A stretch of 64,000 nucleotides of DNA from Siderastrea siderea (taxonomy: Eukaryota > Cnidaria > Anthozoa > Scleractinia > Rhizangiidae): NCBI GenBank assembly GCA_964030785.1, contig OZ034975.1, positions 38,038,569 through 38,102,568 on the forward strand, in the 5' to 3' direction. This document shows, piece by piece, positions 35,947 to 48,338 of this stretch. The notes under the pieces are model-generated. The model did not search any database and was not told the DNA's origin. It saw only the letters and a list, made by a program, of their open reading frames with translations. Numbering within the stretch: position 1 is the first letter of the stretch; each line of letters begins with the position of its first letter. Both the position numbers and the translations under genes were made by a program.

Positions 35947-37925
35947 TTATTTGCGGGGGTTCATTGATGAGAGGACATATTTCTTATTTTTAAAGTGAAC
36001 TAAAATAGCGTGACTATGCCCCTTTAAGTCGTAGCGAGACAAAGGTTTGACAGTGTTGAGTTCTGTGATGTAATTAGGTGCTAGGCCATGCAGAGCTTTA
36101 TACGTGATTAGCAGGATCTTGAAGTTAATCCTGTAATTAATTGGAAGCCAGTGCAACTCAAAAAGGATGGGGGTAATGTGGTCGAAGCGAGAGATGTTAC
36201 ATATGAATCTAGTAGCTGCGTTTTGGACTCGCTGAAGTTTATTCAGTTGGGTGGCTGGTAGACCATACAGGAGGCTGTTGCAGTTATCTAAACGGCTCGT
36301 TACAAAAGCATTATAACTAATGTCTGGACGGTTTCATGATTGAGGAATTTCCTAATACGCCTGATGTTGAACAAGTGAAAGAACGCGGCCTGGCAGCATT
36401 TAGTGACATGCGTGTTTAGGTTCATCTGCGCGTCGAACCAGCTGCCCAAGTTCTTGGCTTAGCTCAATGAGGTCACTTGAGTGTTACTGACACGGAGGGT
36501 ATTGAAGGTAAATTTCTTAAGCTGCTGCCAAGTACCGATGATAATGAACCCCGTTTTGTCATCATTTAGCTTGAGTTTGTCAGCGAGCATCCATCGCTTG
36601 ATGTCATCAACACAGTTTTCCAAGGCTGTTAACGCTTTGGATTGTTCAGAGCTTGAGTCTGGTTTAAAAGAGATGTAGAGTTGAGTATCGTCTGCGTAAG
36701 CATGTACGTCTAGCAGATGATGTTCCAGTACGCTCAATAGTTTGCTTGCATAGTTGACAAACAACAGAGGACCAAGGCACGACCCTTGTGGCAAACCGTA
36801 CTGCAGATCGAAGTGCTTGGATGTTGCGCCATTCACTGAAATAAACTGAGAGTGGTTATTGAGGTAGGATGAGAACCATGACAGCACTGGTCCTGATATT
36901 CCAAAACTAGAATGTACTGTCTCGATCGAGCAAGATACTGTGATCTACAGTATCAAAACTGGCACTCAGATCTAGTAACACAAGTAAGGTGACATGCTGC
37001 TTGTTCATTTTCATAAGAATATCATGCTTCACACGTAGGAGAGCTGTTTCTGTGCTGTGGAATTCACGATAGGCGGCCTATGCTTTAGGGTACAGGTTGT
37101 GATTGTGCATTTGGTTGAAGACGACTCTCTCGGTGAGTTTCGAAGTGAAAGACAGGTTGCTGATAGGGCGAAGGTTCTTAAATGCTACTTCTAATCCCGA
37201 CTTCTTTAATCTAGGACGAGCATCTGCTTGTTTCCAATTTTCAGGAAACATGCCAGATTCTAGGGATAGGTTAATCATCCTGGTCAGTACGGGGAGGAGA
37301 ACATCTAAGCACCCCACTACTAGCGGAGTTGGCAAAGGGTCCAGCAGCCTCACATTCTCGTCACTGATCAATTCAAATGAGTCGAAACAAGGAATGGACG
37401 CAGTAGGTGCTGTGTCTACGGATTGAGTTGGGTTGACTGTGGCATCTAATTCAGAACGAACACGTTCAATCTTCTGCATAAAGAAAGTACCTCTAACATA
37501 AGCGAGTACAGAGGAATCCTGGTAGTTAGGAAATGTTAATTCAGTTTTGTGATTGAAAAGAGTCTTGGCAGCTTTCAATAGGCTTTCGGTGATCACAGCT
37601 GTTTTCTGATATGAAATTAGTATAAAACTTGTTCCGCGCGGAGTTCATTATAAACGTAGTGCTGTTCTTCATAGATTTGTATTGCAGGAAATCGTTGTGT
37701 GATTTGGTCCGTCTCCATTTCTTTTCCGCTTTCCTTCGTAATCGCTTGGCAGACCACGTCTTCACCTAACCAGGGGACGGTAGGTCTCCTAACAACAGTT
37801 TTAGTTATCGATGGTGCGTGTAATGTATAGAAGAGAACCTCGATATAACGAACCAATTTCCCCAGTCCCTTGGCACTTCGTTGAATCGGGGTTCCACTGT
37901 AGCGAAATTTTCCGAACACCAACAA
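35947..37925 (-). pseudogene. CR1/Jockey-like non-LTR retrotransposon, decayed
   Basis: Minus-strand pieces in several frames follow reverse transcriptase order: RPTVPWLGEDV and AAKTLFNHKTEL (about 37780-37560), FPENWKQADARPRLKK and LRPISNLSFTSKLTERV (37240-37100), LLVLLDLSASFDTVDHSILL (near 36990-36930), LQYGLPQGSCLGPLLF, HAYADDTQLYI with the catalytic DD intact (about 36700), and HWLPINYRINFKILLITYKA (36150-36090). Stops and frameshifts separate them and the endonuclease is missing. The 3' end is near 35945. Confidence 0.85.
37830..37910. mobile_element. Tigger-like TIR fragment
   Basis: On the minus strand TACAGTGGAACCCCGATTCA... to ...TTATATCGAGGTTCTC resembles pogo/Tigger ends. Similar short ends appear near 29580-29598 and 31626-31640. 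It sits at the 5' edge of the LINE relic. Confidence 0.4.
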
Positions 37926-38229
37926 TTCTAAAATAAAAGGTAGGTTTTAATGTGCCATAACTCCAAATGGTCTTAATCCGCATTCAACATTGTTTTAAAA
38001 CATGTTTTTAGCAGGCTTTACTTAAAAAATAAATGTACAGCGAAAAGAAGAAAATAAAATACAGCAATTAAATAAACAAAACTAAAAAAACTGGCTACGG
38101 TAATGAAACAAAAATTAACTACCTAGTTAATTAGATTAAGTGCAAAACAACAGCAGAGGAACATAAAAAAGAGGTGGGAGATTATAACATTAGAATAATC
38201 GCAATAGGTTGGAGGATCAGTGGGCAAAT

Positions 38230-39127
38230 CAAATGGATAAAATAAAATTTTTCAGCATAAATGGGTGCCATTTGTTGTTAAAACGTTTCAATTGGCAATT
38301 TGTTTTTGATTGCGATGTAGCGTTCAATTATCACATTTTCACGGAACTGCAAACTAAACAAAGAAAAAAGTAAGGGTCCTTCAGCCAAATTCAATTGGTA
38401 TATGAAAAATTTTGCGATTAAAAGTGCTAGGCCATATTTGCAAGGTTGAATAAATCCATGAAGAAGTCTTGAGTCGGACAAGTTAATATTTTCGTGTTTT
38501 TTTTTTGGGTCCACCAGGAGTACAATTCTTGCCAAAAAAGTGATTATGTGGGACAAAGTGGACATAAATCATCTGATATGAGGTTCGCCTTCTCGAGTCT
38601 ATCTTCCTCGAGTCTATCTTTAGTATAGGCGATACCGTGATTAATTTTGAATTGGAACGTCCCTAGTTTTGTATTCTTAGTGGCGGAAAAAGGCTCGTTG
38701 TAGATTTTGGACATATCGGAGTGGCTTACCCCGTAACTAAGAATTCGATTTTCATTGTTAGGTGGTTGAAATTTGCCTTTTACAATTATCTTGAACAGAG
38801 CACCGGTGGAAAGATTGTCTTCGACGTCCAACCAGCTTTGAGTACGTGGTTGTTTCTGTTTTTGTGGGAGATGTATTTTCCATCTACTTTTTATTGGACA
38901 TAACAGACTGTAATATGTTGAGAAACTAACTTTTATTTTACGTTGGTCGACTTTACGTTGGTCAACTCTCCACTGTTGGTGTATAAAAGATGTCTGACTT
39001 TTTCGACGCGTACGTCAAACCAAGATGTGTAAACATATCGTTTTTTCCCCCGATTTTTAACTCGGGAGTTATTCCATATCATAACTTCACGTGGATCTAT
39101 TTTGTCGGCTTGATTAGATTCGGACAT
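38230..39127 (-). pseudogene. L1/Tx1-like retrotransposon C-terminal fragment
   Basis: Minus-strand frames read IWNNSRVKNRGKKRY and WFDVRVEKVRHLL (39080-38960), then SKIYNEPFSATKNTKLGTFQ and INHGIAYTKDRLE (38710-38590) and CPLCPT with a shifted continuation to about 38280. This order is the connection and zinc-binding C-terminus of L1/Tx1-type ORF2, different from the CR1-like element beside it. Several breaks; polymerase core absent. Confidence 0.65.
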
Positions 39128-39187
39128 AATTCTTTTTAAGCAGTTCCCAGTTACTTAGTATTTTCTCATAGAAAAGGGAAACATTGT

Positions 39188-39432
39188 ATATGCTGATATT
39201 GACATTTGTAACATCAGTCACACATGCGCTTAGACTCGCCAAAACTCAAAGTCACGTGCATCGTTTTAATTAAACCAACATTTTTAAACGCTTTATACCT
39301 TGTTATAGGAAATTAACACATACTTTAGTTCAAAACTGTTCTTGAGCATTACGGCGAGTCTAGGCGCACGTGTGACTGACGTTTACAACTCCATTGTCAT
39401 TTTAATACAAATGTCAACATTAGCATATTCGA
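39188..39432. mobile_element. Hairpin MITE
   Basis: TATGCTGATATTGACATTTGTAA at the left matches the inverse of the right end (GAATATGCTAATGTTGACAT). Further in, CAGTCACACATGCGC pairs with GCGCACGTGTGACTG. Confidence 0.7.
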
Positions 39433-40344
39433 CTCAGTTTTCCGAAGGCTATCAAGTGTTCTCGGAAACTCCAGGTGCACGTGGATTCACACCGGTACGA
39501 AAACTCTTGACAATAGACATTCACAATGAAAGAAACAAGCAACAAATAAAACATAGGTTCTCTCCTTTGAAAATATGAATGGAAAAGTTTCCTGACTTCA
39601 CATCAATGTTTGACCACCTAAAATTATTTCAATGCACTTGAAACGTGCAGGTCATTCAAAATATTTGTTGAATTAAAGGACAACAGAGTATAAAAGAAAT
39701 CCTTCGACTGGTTTTGATATTATGGTCTTTTATGTAAAAACAGCAAATTTTTGACGAAAAGGCAAAACAAATTATTCATGTTCATGTTTGTTCCAAATCA
39801 AACGAAGCGAATACACAGTCGGTCACTGATAATTCTGATATGTAATACAATAATAAAAACTAAAAATGTATTTTCCTCAGGTCCGGTAGACATAAGTTAG
39901 GACCATTGAAATGAGTTCCTTTCATTTTTATAGCTGAAAACTTCAGCCACGAATTTCTCGAAAACGCTCTCGGTACACATGAAGACAACTATAGGGAGTA
40001 CAAGAACCGTGAACCATTCTGAATGAAAACCTCACGAATTCAAGAAAATCGACTCTATGTAAAAATGTCAATGACGTCATTGCGCTGCCATGGTAGCCCC
40101 AATTGTAATAAACCTCAATGTAGCTGAGACTTTAATTTTTTTCTACCAAAGGTGTGGCAGTTGATCGCCCTGGTTTATTTTTGACGGTGGTGTAATTACC
40201 GTTCAAACTTTAAAGGTGTCACCACTAAGAAATCCAATCGAGCCACCTGAAGTTACAATCGAATATAAAGTCTGTACGACCTCGGAAAATGTCGATTGGG
40301 AATCATGCCAGACAAAGTACTCCTATACTGTGACGTCATCGTTT

Positions 40345-40530
40345 CGAAAAGTTCCGTTTTTACCGTCCACATGAAAACACGAAACGCGTTTTAAAAAATT
40401 TCCAATCTGGAGAGCGTTTTCGAAAAGTTGCGTTTTCGGTCACCGTTTTCACCGGATACGTGTGGACGGAAGGCCAATCCGCAAAGAAAAAGTCACACTG
40501 AAACAAAAACGGATACGCGTGGACGGGGCC
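40345..40530. mobile_element. Possible hAT-like MITE
   Basis: TTCCGTTTTTACCGTCCACATG at the left and GGATACGCGTGGACGGGG at the right, with repeated CGTTTTCG blocks, resemble a family also seen at 14180-14405. Limits uncertain. Confidence 0.4.
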
Positions 40531-41099
40531 TGGCTTGTTCAGTAAATCTCCGCGTGAAGTCAGTCGTGCAGAAAAGCGTGCACCTGTTTCTGATTAATGG
40601 ATTACCTGAAAATCTGTGCGCGCAGATGAAAGAATTGGGTTGTTTATAGCAGGGGTTCACTCTTCCCTAGCCCCCAGTCCTTCATTGTTTCTCCCGCGAC
40701 TTCTCGCTCCTGACCTCTTCCCCGTTTACGCCTGCTACGCACGCTACTCTCGACTGAACCCAAGCTGACTGCTCCCTCAGAAGAAATATTGCTTATTGGT
40801 GAACGCAGTTCAAGGATGAAGTTCTTGGTAAGGCAGGCGGGGACAGGCTAAAAAAAAATATTTTAGTGACTTTATGCAATGTGGATCATCACCTATGGTG
40901 ACGATCCACATGACAACTTTGGGAAGACATACCAGATAGCCTTAGAAAAAGCTACACGAAGTTATCGCACAGACAGACCCTAAAAGCTACATATGATGAA
41001 AGGATAGCCCTCTAGCACCAAAAAAGAGAAGGAAGAGCGTTCAGAGACTTTGGGAATCCCCTAGGACGTGCAATCCACAGTCAAGCTGAGTTACCAATC

Positions 41100-43450
41100 G
41101 ACTAAAGAATGGCAAGTAAAACTAGAGCATACCTGTTTAATAAACATTTCTACTGAAAAGTTACCACACGTTTGGTTCTTGATGACGACTCCGCGTATCG
41201 GGATGTACCCACTTACAGCAACTGTAGAAAATTGTTAATATAAACTATATCAAATGAGAATGAATATATAAAATAATCATATAAGTGAACTGCGGACGAA
41301 ATAAGAAATGATGATGACCTTCGCAGTTAATTCAGCAGTTGATAAAAGAACAAACTGAAAAAATTCAGGCAAGAACGGGATTCGACCCCATAACCTCTGC
41401 GATTATATTAGTCATTCCAATGATTTCCCCAGTAAAATTGTCGCTTGGTAAAGTAGCTGGGGTTTTCATTTACCTAGGTAATTTAATTTACATGTACCCA
41501 GGGAATTTAAGGGGAAAAATTCTTCTGGCTGGGTGACTTTGGCGGGAGAAAACATGGACGATGGAAACATGTTTTTCTTCATAAATCGAATAAGAAGACG
41601 AGGCAATCACTCCAATGGATAACAGGCGAGATCCTTGGTCTGTTGCATTTTCAGACAGGTAAAGAATTCTTGATACACGTAAAAAAAATTCGTGCAACAA
41701 GCCTCAGCATTCCATTCAAATTCAACACTCACAACATTGCTCAATCTTCCTCACGCAGACGCCACTTGCAAATTAGGTCACGCAGATTATCACGCACTGC
41801 ACGTGCAGCATCCAAAGCTCCGCCTCTCATTGGCAGGTTTACCTGGGGAAACCGAACGACCCTTCAAACCACCAAGGGTTTGGCTTGGGGTTTTTTGTAT
41901 TGATCTCAGTTAGTCCACCACGAAATTTTACCTGGGGAAATCTTCCCAGGGTAAAATCGGTTACACGGGAAAGTGTCACTTTCCCCGCGGAAACCTTATA
42001 TCTACCGAGGTTAAGTTGCCTTGGGTAACCACGGCTATCAACAGGGTAAGAACTACATCCCTGGCCATTAGACCTTGGGACACTTGGTAATATTTCTATG
42101 AGAAATATGAAAATGTTACCTCCACTGTAGTTAGAAATCTTTCACAACTGTAATGACGAGTGACCACGAGTGACCACGAGTAGACCACGAGTGACTACGA
42201 GTAACCACGAGTGAGATTGCATCAAAAAATTTTGCTGATGTCATGATGACGTCATCATTACATCATTTTATCAAATAATCACTATTTCACTGCAAAACCG
42301 TTTCTTGAGACCTTAAGAGCGGCTTGCTGTAACGATCACCTATACCTATGCAAGATAGAAAAATTCGATTTTTTCAAACTTTGTCACAATAAAGGGTTTT
42401 GCTAACTTGTTTCAAAACTGCAACTTAGAAGTTGTTTGGAATTTTATTTTTTTGTCGAGACACCAAAAGCACCCGAAATCGACCCTGAAATCCCACTTTT
42501 GTCGAAACCTAGCAAGCCAACATAATATCCGTAGCAGGAAAATCTAACCCAGTGTTATAATACAATCTTTCAACAGTTATTCAGCACTGTCAGAACCGAA
42601 GGTAACTTCAACCCAAATTTTTTGTAAAATTTTAAAAATTATAACCTGCGACGGCGTTGCGTTACTTTGAAATTTAGGTCAAATTCGTGGGCCAAAAAGT
42701 CAACGTGGTACATGGATTTACCTATCAAAACTATTATTGAGGACAAAAGTATCACTCTGTCTTAGCTTTTATCGTAAAACTAGCTTGGGTAAATAAAACG
42801 AAAAATTTTGAGAGCGTCTTGAAAAGATGGCACTTGAGCTTGTTGATTGACATTTTGACCTTTTACGCTGCGAGTGCTATCACAAACATCAGTCCAGAAA
42901 TGTTCGAATGTGGGTCTAATCTCCCGAAAAATAGTCTTTTGGGCATCTTGAATATCTGAGGGTTATTTATAAGTCATTACTAAGCTCCAAACGAGTATTT
43001 TTAGCAGAAGTTTATTTGAATTACAAAATGTACATTTGACAGTTGGCAAGTTTGCTCACGGCACGCGATACAATATCTGTTTATAAATCAGCACATCGAC
43101 AAAAACATCGAGAAACCTAGTGGAATAGATTGTTAACTAAATACTCGGAAGTATTTCTTACCTTAATCTAGCCTATCTTGATAAGAGATGGTGATATCAC
43201 CAGCTTGAACGAAACGAAACGTGAATGAAACGCTCCGGCTACTTCAAAACATTTGCCTGATTACATATTAACCGACAGGCACAGGCATCGCAAGCTCGCA
43301 AGATTGCTTGCGTCTTAGTTGCTACATTTTCCCGACTCTTTTTGTTTGTTTTAATTTTGGTACTTTGTTTTCTTACACTTCTCATTATTCATCGTAAATC
43401 AAAGAGCCATTTGGTCCTATCGCATCTAGACATGTATGTTTCCACTACAA
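41100..43450. other. No gene recognised
   Basis: It contains a decamer minisatellite at about 42153-42212 (GAGTGACCAC units, six imperfect copies) and inverted ACCTGGG/CCCAGG-rich blocks between 41470 and 42010 that may be a degraded MITE. No supported exon. Confidence 0.5.
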
Positions 43451-44081
43451 TAATTATAGCGGAGCCAGCGCGCTAGCGCGTCAGCGGAGCTCCATTGCTA
43501 AGGAAATTTGGTAACCTATGAAGCCAAAAAATTTTGCTAGTGACGTAATAGTCACGTGACCGTACGTCCCTACATCCGTACGTCCGTCCGTCCGCACCAG
43601 AGGGCTACCAATACACTTCATACACTGGATATAACCCTGTGCTGAATCCCGTGTGTTTTTGGTGCGAAATCGCATGTTGACCCGCGTTGTAGCAAAACAA
43701 GCAAAGACAACAAAAGTCAAAAACAAATTTGTTAATGGAAAAAAAAGTTCAAAAGAACACTTAGTTGTCTTTTTGGTGGAAGGGTCAAAGTTCAATTTAG
43801 GCGAAAGAAATTAGGCGATAAAGTTCAGGCAAAAAGTTCAAATTTGCCTCGTCGGTTCTGTTCAAACTCGGTCGGCACACCGCTTGAGTTCGCAGCTTTT
43901 CGCAGCGGTTTCGACGCCAAATATAGCAGAGCTAGTGCTTTTTGGTTTTTTCTGTCCACAACCATGGTTTTTACGGCGTTTCGAACACATTTTGCCACGA
44001 AAAACACCAGCATTTTCATGCTGATAGGCAGCTTGTCACGAAGAAAGAAATAAGTATTAAAATTTTACAATAACGTTCAAC

Positions 44082-44160
44082 GCCCATGGCCTAGTGGACT
44101 AGTCACCGGCATCTCACGCCGATGAGCCGGGTTCAACACTCAGCAGGAACAGTTACTTTT
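44082..44160 (+). ncRNA. tRNA-Glu-like SINE head or tRNA pseudogene
   Basis: A-box-like TGGCCTAGTGGACT, an anticodon arm CGGC-ATCTCAC-GCCG with anticodon CTC (Glu) and a B-box-like GGTTCAACACT, followed at once by a T-run suitable as a pol III stop. The acceptor stem does not pair, so it is not a working tRNA. It sits in a larger repeat whose end at 44280-44318 (GGGCTCCGCTTTTAGGCTTGG) recurs inverted at 60557-60590. Confidence 0.6.
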
Positions 44161-44379
44161 TTTTTTCTTTGTTTTTTTTTTTAATTTAACGACTTGAATG
44201 AGAGTATTTTCACAAATTAACAACTGCCAGCAAAAACAAAAGAAAAACAAAAAAACAACAAAAAACAGACAAAACAAAAAGGGGGCTCCGCTTTTAGGCT
44301 TGGCTAAATCTATATATTAAATTCCACAATCCCGTATTTGCTGTGCATTATATTGGTGGTTTGACATAAATTCAAGAGT

Positions 44380-44517
44380 CTCAGTCTGAGTGCAACCTGT
44401 TATTTGGCTTCCTGTCGCTTGCCAAACTTGTTGGAGAAACATGTGGTTCTAGTGCCAACAGTGCAATATGTGGTTGCAAGAAGCTGTGCAAAAAGATACC
44501 CAAGACCACGCAGAAAG
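44380..44517 (+). other. Possible Cys-rich exon
   Basis: An open frame reads LVGETCGSSANSAICGCKKLCKK and ends at a good GTGAGT donor (44518). Clustered Cys suggests a zinc-binding tail, perhaps from a transposon gene. No partner exon was found. Confidence 0.3.
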
Positions 44518-45229
44518 GTGAGTTTTGTCTCACCAAAATATTGGGCAATACAATTACCCTTATTGGTTTACAGTATACCCTGTCCAGGAGCCCATGACCT
44601 GCCCTGTCCCATTCCAGGCAGCTATTCCACTCCACTAGTGTTTACTTCCCAAAGAGTTGCAAAGTGATTTGAAATAATTCAATGTAAATAATTCATTTTC
44701 TCATAATAAAGGAAAGGAAACGAAAATATTGTAGATTATCAGGTAGATTGGTGCACTTATGTCCGGGGATATAATTGGAGAGTTATTTGCGTGAAATACG
44801 GTTTAGCACTTCATTTTATCAGGGCATATGCTCGGGGTAAAGATTAATTTTTATATTTTTATGGTGTATAGATTCTCGCCGACAAATTTACTCTAAAACA
44901 GAAAATATTGAAACTATGTTTTATGCATCAGTCAATTCCAGCGGTACCCATCACCCCAGGAATTAGTCGGGCATTTGCTGACATTTTAATCTCGAGGGTG
45001 GGGCATCTAAAAATTTTCAGTGCCCGGGGGTCGGGAATTTGCCTACCCACCGGGCGGCCCTGGGGCATTTGACACCCATGTCAGGTTTTGGTCACGCACG
45101 TAATAAATGGATCTTAAAAGTTATTCAAGATGATCACTTTCGTAAAAATCTTTTTCGTTTCTGGCCATTTGTTAAATAAAGATCATGCATTTTCAGTTCT
45201 TCAATAACTTAATATATTTTTAACAGCAT

Positions 45230-45907
45230 TTTTTAGCTTATTAAATGAGGCCAGAGAAGTCGCAGCTGCACTGGAACGGATTTATAGCTGGAGTCCTTTG
45301 AGTTGGCCAAAACTGCTTCAGGTAGATCCTGGTCGTGAGTTTATGGGTGCTGTGAATCAGCTGCTTTCGAAACAATGTCGAGGTAAGACGCGGTCGTGTG
45401 GATATTCACCGTGATCAAGCTATCGTTGAAAGATTCAACCGCACCCTGGTTGAACGACTGTTTGGACACCAATATGGGGTTGAAATGCGCCTCCCAGACA
45501 ACAAAAGATCGACTGAATGGGTGACACGATTGCCCGCTGTTATCTCAGCTTTGAATAAAGAAGTCACTCGACTAACCGGTAAGAAACCTGCTGAGGCCAT
45601 CAAAAGGAAAACTGTTTCAGCGAATCCCTCGACCCCTTATTTGAGACCTGTTGGTGTGAACGAAAAACAGCTCCCCTCTGGTTCAAGTGTTCGCTATCTC
45701 TACCAACCCGGCGAACTTGAAGGTGGCCGCCGAAGAGCTACCGACCCAATCTGGTCTCTGAACGTTTACGAGATTGAAAAGATTATGATAAAACCGGACG
45801 CACCGGTTATCTATTATTTGTTTGACGGCCCAAAACGCGGGTTTGTCCGTGAAGAGCTGTTGGTTGTCCCTCCCGATACACAGCTACCGCCAGCAATCCA
45901 ACTATAA
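45230..45907 (+). pseudogene. Polinton/Maverick-type integrase fragment
   Basis: The retroviral-like integrase core is visible from about 45250: LLQVDPGREFMGAV carries the second acidic residue, and after a frame break near 45380 QAIVERFNRTL carries the final Glu, followed by a conserved C-terminal region to TAA at 45905. The segment with the first catalytic Asp is absent upstream. It converges with a type B DNA polymerase on the other strand, the gene pair expected of Polintons. Not functional as it stands. Confidence 0.7.
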
Positions 45908-48110
45908 AACTCGATCGGCTCTGTGTGAATGCCGTCTTCCAATACCCAGCGTTTGTCGTAATATGCGCTCAACCCCAGCTTCTGCTGCTCGTACGTAACC
46001 ATCCTCCCGTTGTTCATGCGAAAACCAATGTTCGTTGCCATGTCCTTGCTGCCATCCAACGCTGACTTGAAACGCTGCCACGTGATCTCGTTCTGTTTCT
46101 TTGACACCCCCTTCGTGCTAAACTTCTTTTTTTCGCCCTCCAGTTCCTCGATGTAATAACACTTCGAGCAGAGCGCAATCATCCTGCTACCTTCGCATTC
46201 GAGCTTGAAGAGCCCAGGAGTGCGGCCGCTCCACTTGTCCCAAGCTAACCACTCTTGCTTTTTTGCCTCAAATTCTGTTTGCAGCTCCGGCCGAACAATG
46301 TCCTCAAGCCGCTCGGCAGAAATGGCCATGTAGTTGCTGTCCGTGTCCATCTGGATCAGCTCGAAGTCCCTTCTGTCGAAATACCTGTCAAGAAAGTCAT
46401 AATAAAATTTAAGCATTCGAAGCTTTGCGAGCTGGTAGACAGCGATTCCGATCTGGAACGGCCGTCCGATTGTGATCCAAGGCTTTCGGCTTTCCAGCTC
46501 GTACGCTTGCCCGACCTCGTCTAGATCACTGAAATAGGCGCTTCGCAAGGCTCTGTCAACGACCTTCTCGTCTTTGGTGTAAATCACGTTCGTTTGCCGC
46601 TCCAAAGCTTCGATGAGTTTCCCGTAGCCGCTGTTTAGCAACAGTTTAAACACCTCAGCAAGCAGCGCCTTGCTCTTTTCAACGTCTCCTGTACGGCGAG
46701 CCTCTGTTACCTGCTCCACAAACCAATCGAAGACCTTGCCGGGGGTATAGTCGATCGTTCGATAAACAGCCGTGATCACCGCCCCGTGATCGATATACCA
46801 GCGTAGCAGAGGGGCGTACACCAGCAGCTTTTCGGCGGAAAGCGCTCCCACTAACTTTTTTTCGTCCCCGCGGTTTCGCCCCGTGCGCTTCAGGTAGTCA
46901 AGCATTTGCTGCGGGCACGGCTTCGACAGGCACCTTTTTGTTGAAAAAGAACGGGCACATCTCCTCAAACTTTGGCCGCAGGGGCTCTGGGATCTCTATG
47001 TCAACTTCAGCAAATCCGAACCAGGTCCCGTTTTTGAGCCTTTGTGTGAGATGCGGCGCGGCCCCAACAGTCCAACCGCCCGTGTAGTGAACAACCTTTT
47101 CCTTCCCGCAGAGCATTTCCTCCAGCATCGTCGACAGGTAGAGGGCGTTGGCGTCCTAACCAAGGATGCGCTGGCAAAGACGCGGTTCCGCTGTCTGATG
47201 TGACCTGATCTTCGTGACCCTGACTTCGTGGTACCGCGTGAACACGAGGCTCAGTCCCCCGACAACGGCTCCATTCAACATCTCGTATGCTTCTTTGCCG
47301 GGGCTGTAAAGCTCCGCGCCCCGCTCAACCGCGCCTCGGAGCAGGTAATAGGGAACTTAAGCAACCACGACGACAACGCCAAGGAAAACGTCAGTTTAAA
47401 ACTGACTTCCAAATATTCCTGACGTCTTCGCGATAGTTTCAACTCGTTCAATCTGTCTAATGAAGCCGAACAATCTGGGAGCTGACTCTGTAAGGACGGC
47501 GTTACAGTTCAGGTAGAAAAAAAGAAAATTTACTGCCGTGTGTTCACGTTCTACATAAAACTTTGAATTTCGTCATTTCACGTTGTTGTTGTGCAGAGGA
47601 TGACAAAGAAATGTACCAAAACCTGTATCGCACGTGCAGGGTCATTGTTTTGCTGATTAAACCTTTTGTTTTGTGACGTTCTCGTCAGCCGTCGCCGTCG
47701 TGTTTGCTTAAGTTCCCTAATGCAAGCTAATCCCCGGAATGCTGACCGCGCCTTTCAGGATGTCGATCCCCCTCTCAGTGTAGAAGGCTCGCATTCTTTC
47801 CAAAGCTTCCATGCCGGGGGCCACGTCGAGGTTGTTGTAATAACGCAGCCAGTCTGCGAAAGTGCGCATGCCCTTTTCTTTAAACAAACGCTGATACCCC
47901 TCCCATTCATCCCGAGTGAGCACGTAGCCGCCCTTCAGGCGTGAGTATCACGCTGAATAGTCCGGCAACCCAGGGTGGTCGAACTTTTCGGGGGTATCAA
48001 ACCACTCGTATAGGAATCACGATTTCTCGGCTGTGCATTCATAGCGGAACTCCTTTGCGGCCGAAGGCGGCAAAAGTGGAGCCCTATACTCGTACTAAGA
48101 GGCATGCTGG
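45904..48110 (-). pseudogene. Polinton-type protein-primed DNA polymerase B, decayed
   Basis: The longest open part (46968 down to about 45814) holds polymerase motif B (NSGYGK) and motif C (DTDS). Motif A (DANALYLS) lies near 47155-47130, directly after an in-frame TAG (47158-47156). Other damage: a frame break near 46920, a 369-bp MITE (47350-47718) and at least two stops between 47940 and 48030. The N-terminal exonuclease part was not seen. The open frame overlaps the integrase antisense at its 3' end because the natural stop has been lost. Confidence 0.82.
47350..47718. mobile_element. 369-bp MITE inside the DNA polymerase pseudogene
   Basis: Ends AGGGAACTTAAGCAA and inverse AGGGAACTTAAGCAA, followed by related CACGACG blocks. 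AAT lies on both sides (47347-47349 and 47719-47721). The polymerase frames left and right are contiguous if one AAT copy is counted, so the insertion point is exact. Confidence 0.85.
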
Positions 48111-48338
48111 CAATTTTTTATGGTCATGGCAAGCGGAATGGCTTGCGGGCGCGTGCGCCGTACGTACATGCGTACGTCGCATTTCATGACATTCTTACAT
48201 GAGGCAATTTTTCACCCAGCTTATTACCAATGGCATGGTAAACTGGACGTTAGCTTCGCATTTTTTCTTGACTTTTCATGTTAATAGGTCCATTTATCTT
48301 TTATTAAACTTTAATTTAAATGATATACTGAGAAAAAC

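Noticed and set aside
45814..45903. Extension of the DNA polymerase frame through the integrase region
   Set aside because: The residues are antisense to the conserved integrase C-terminus; the natural polymerase stop seems to have been lost.
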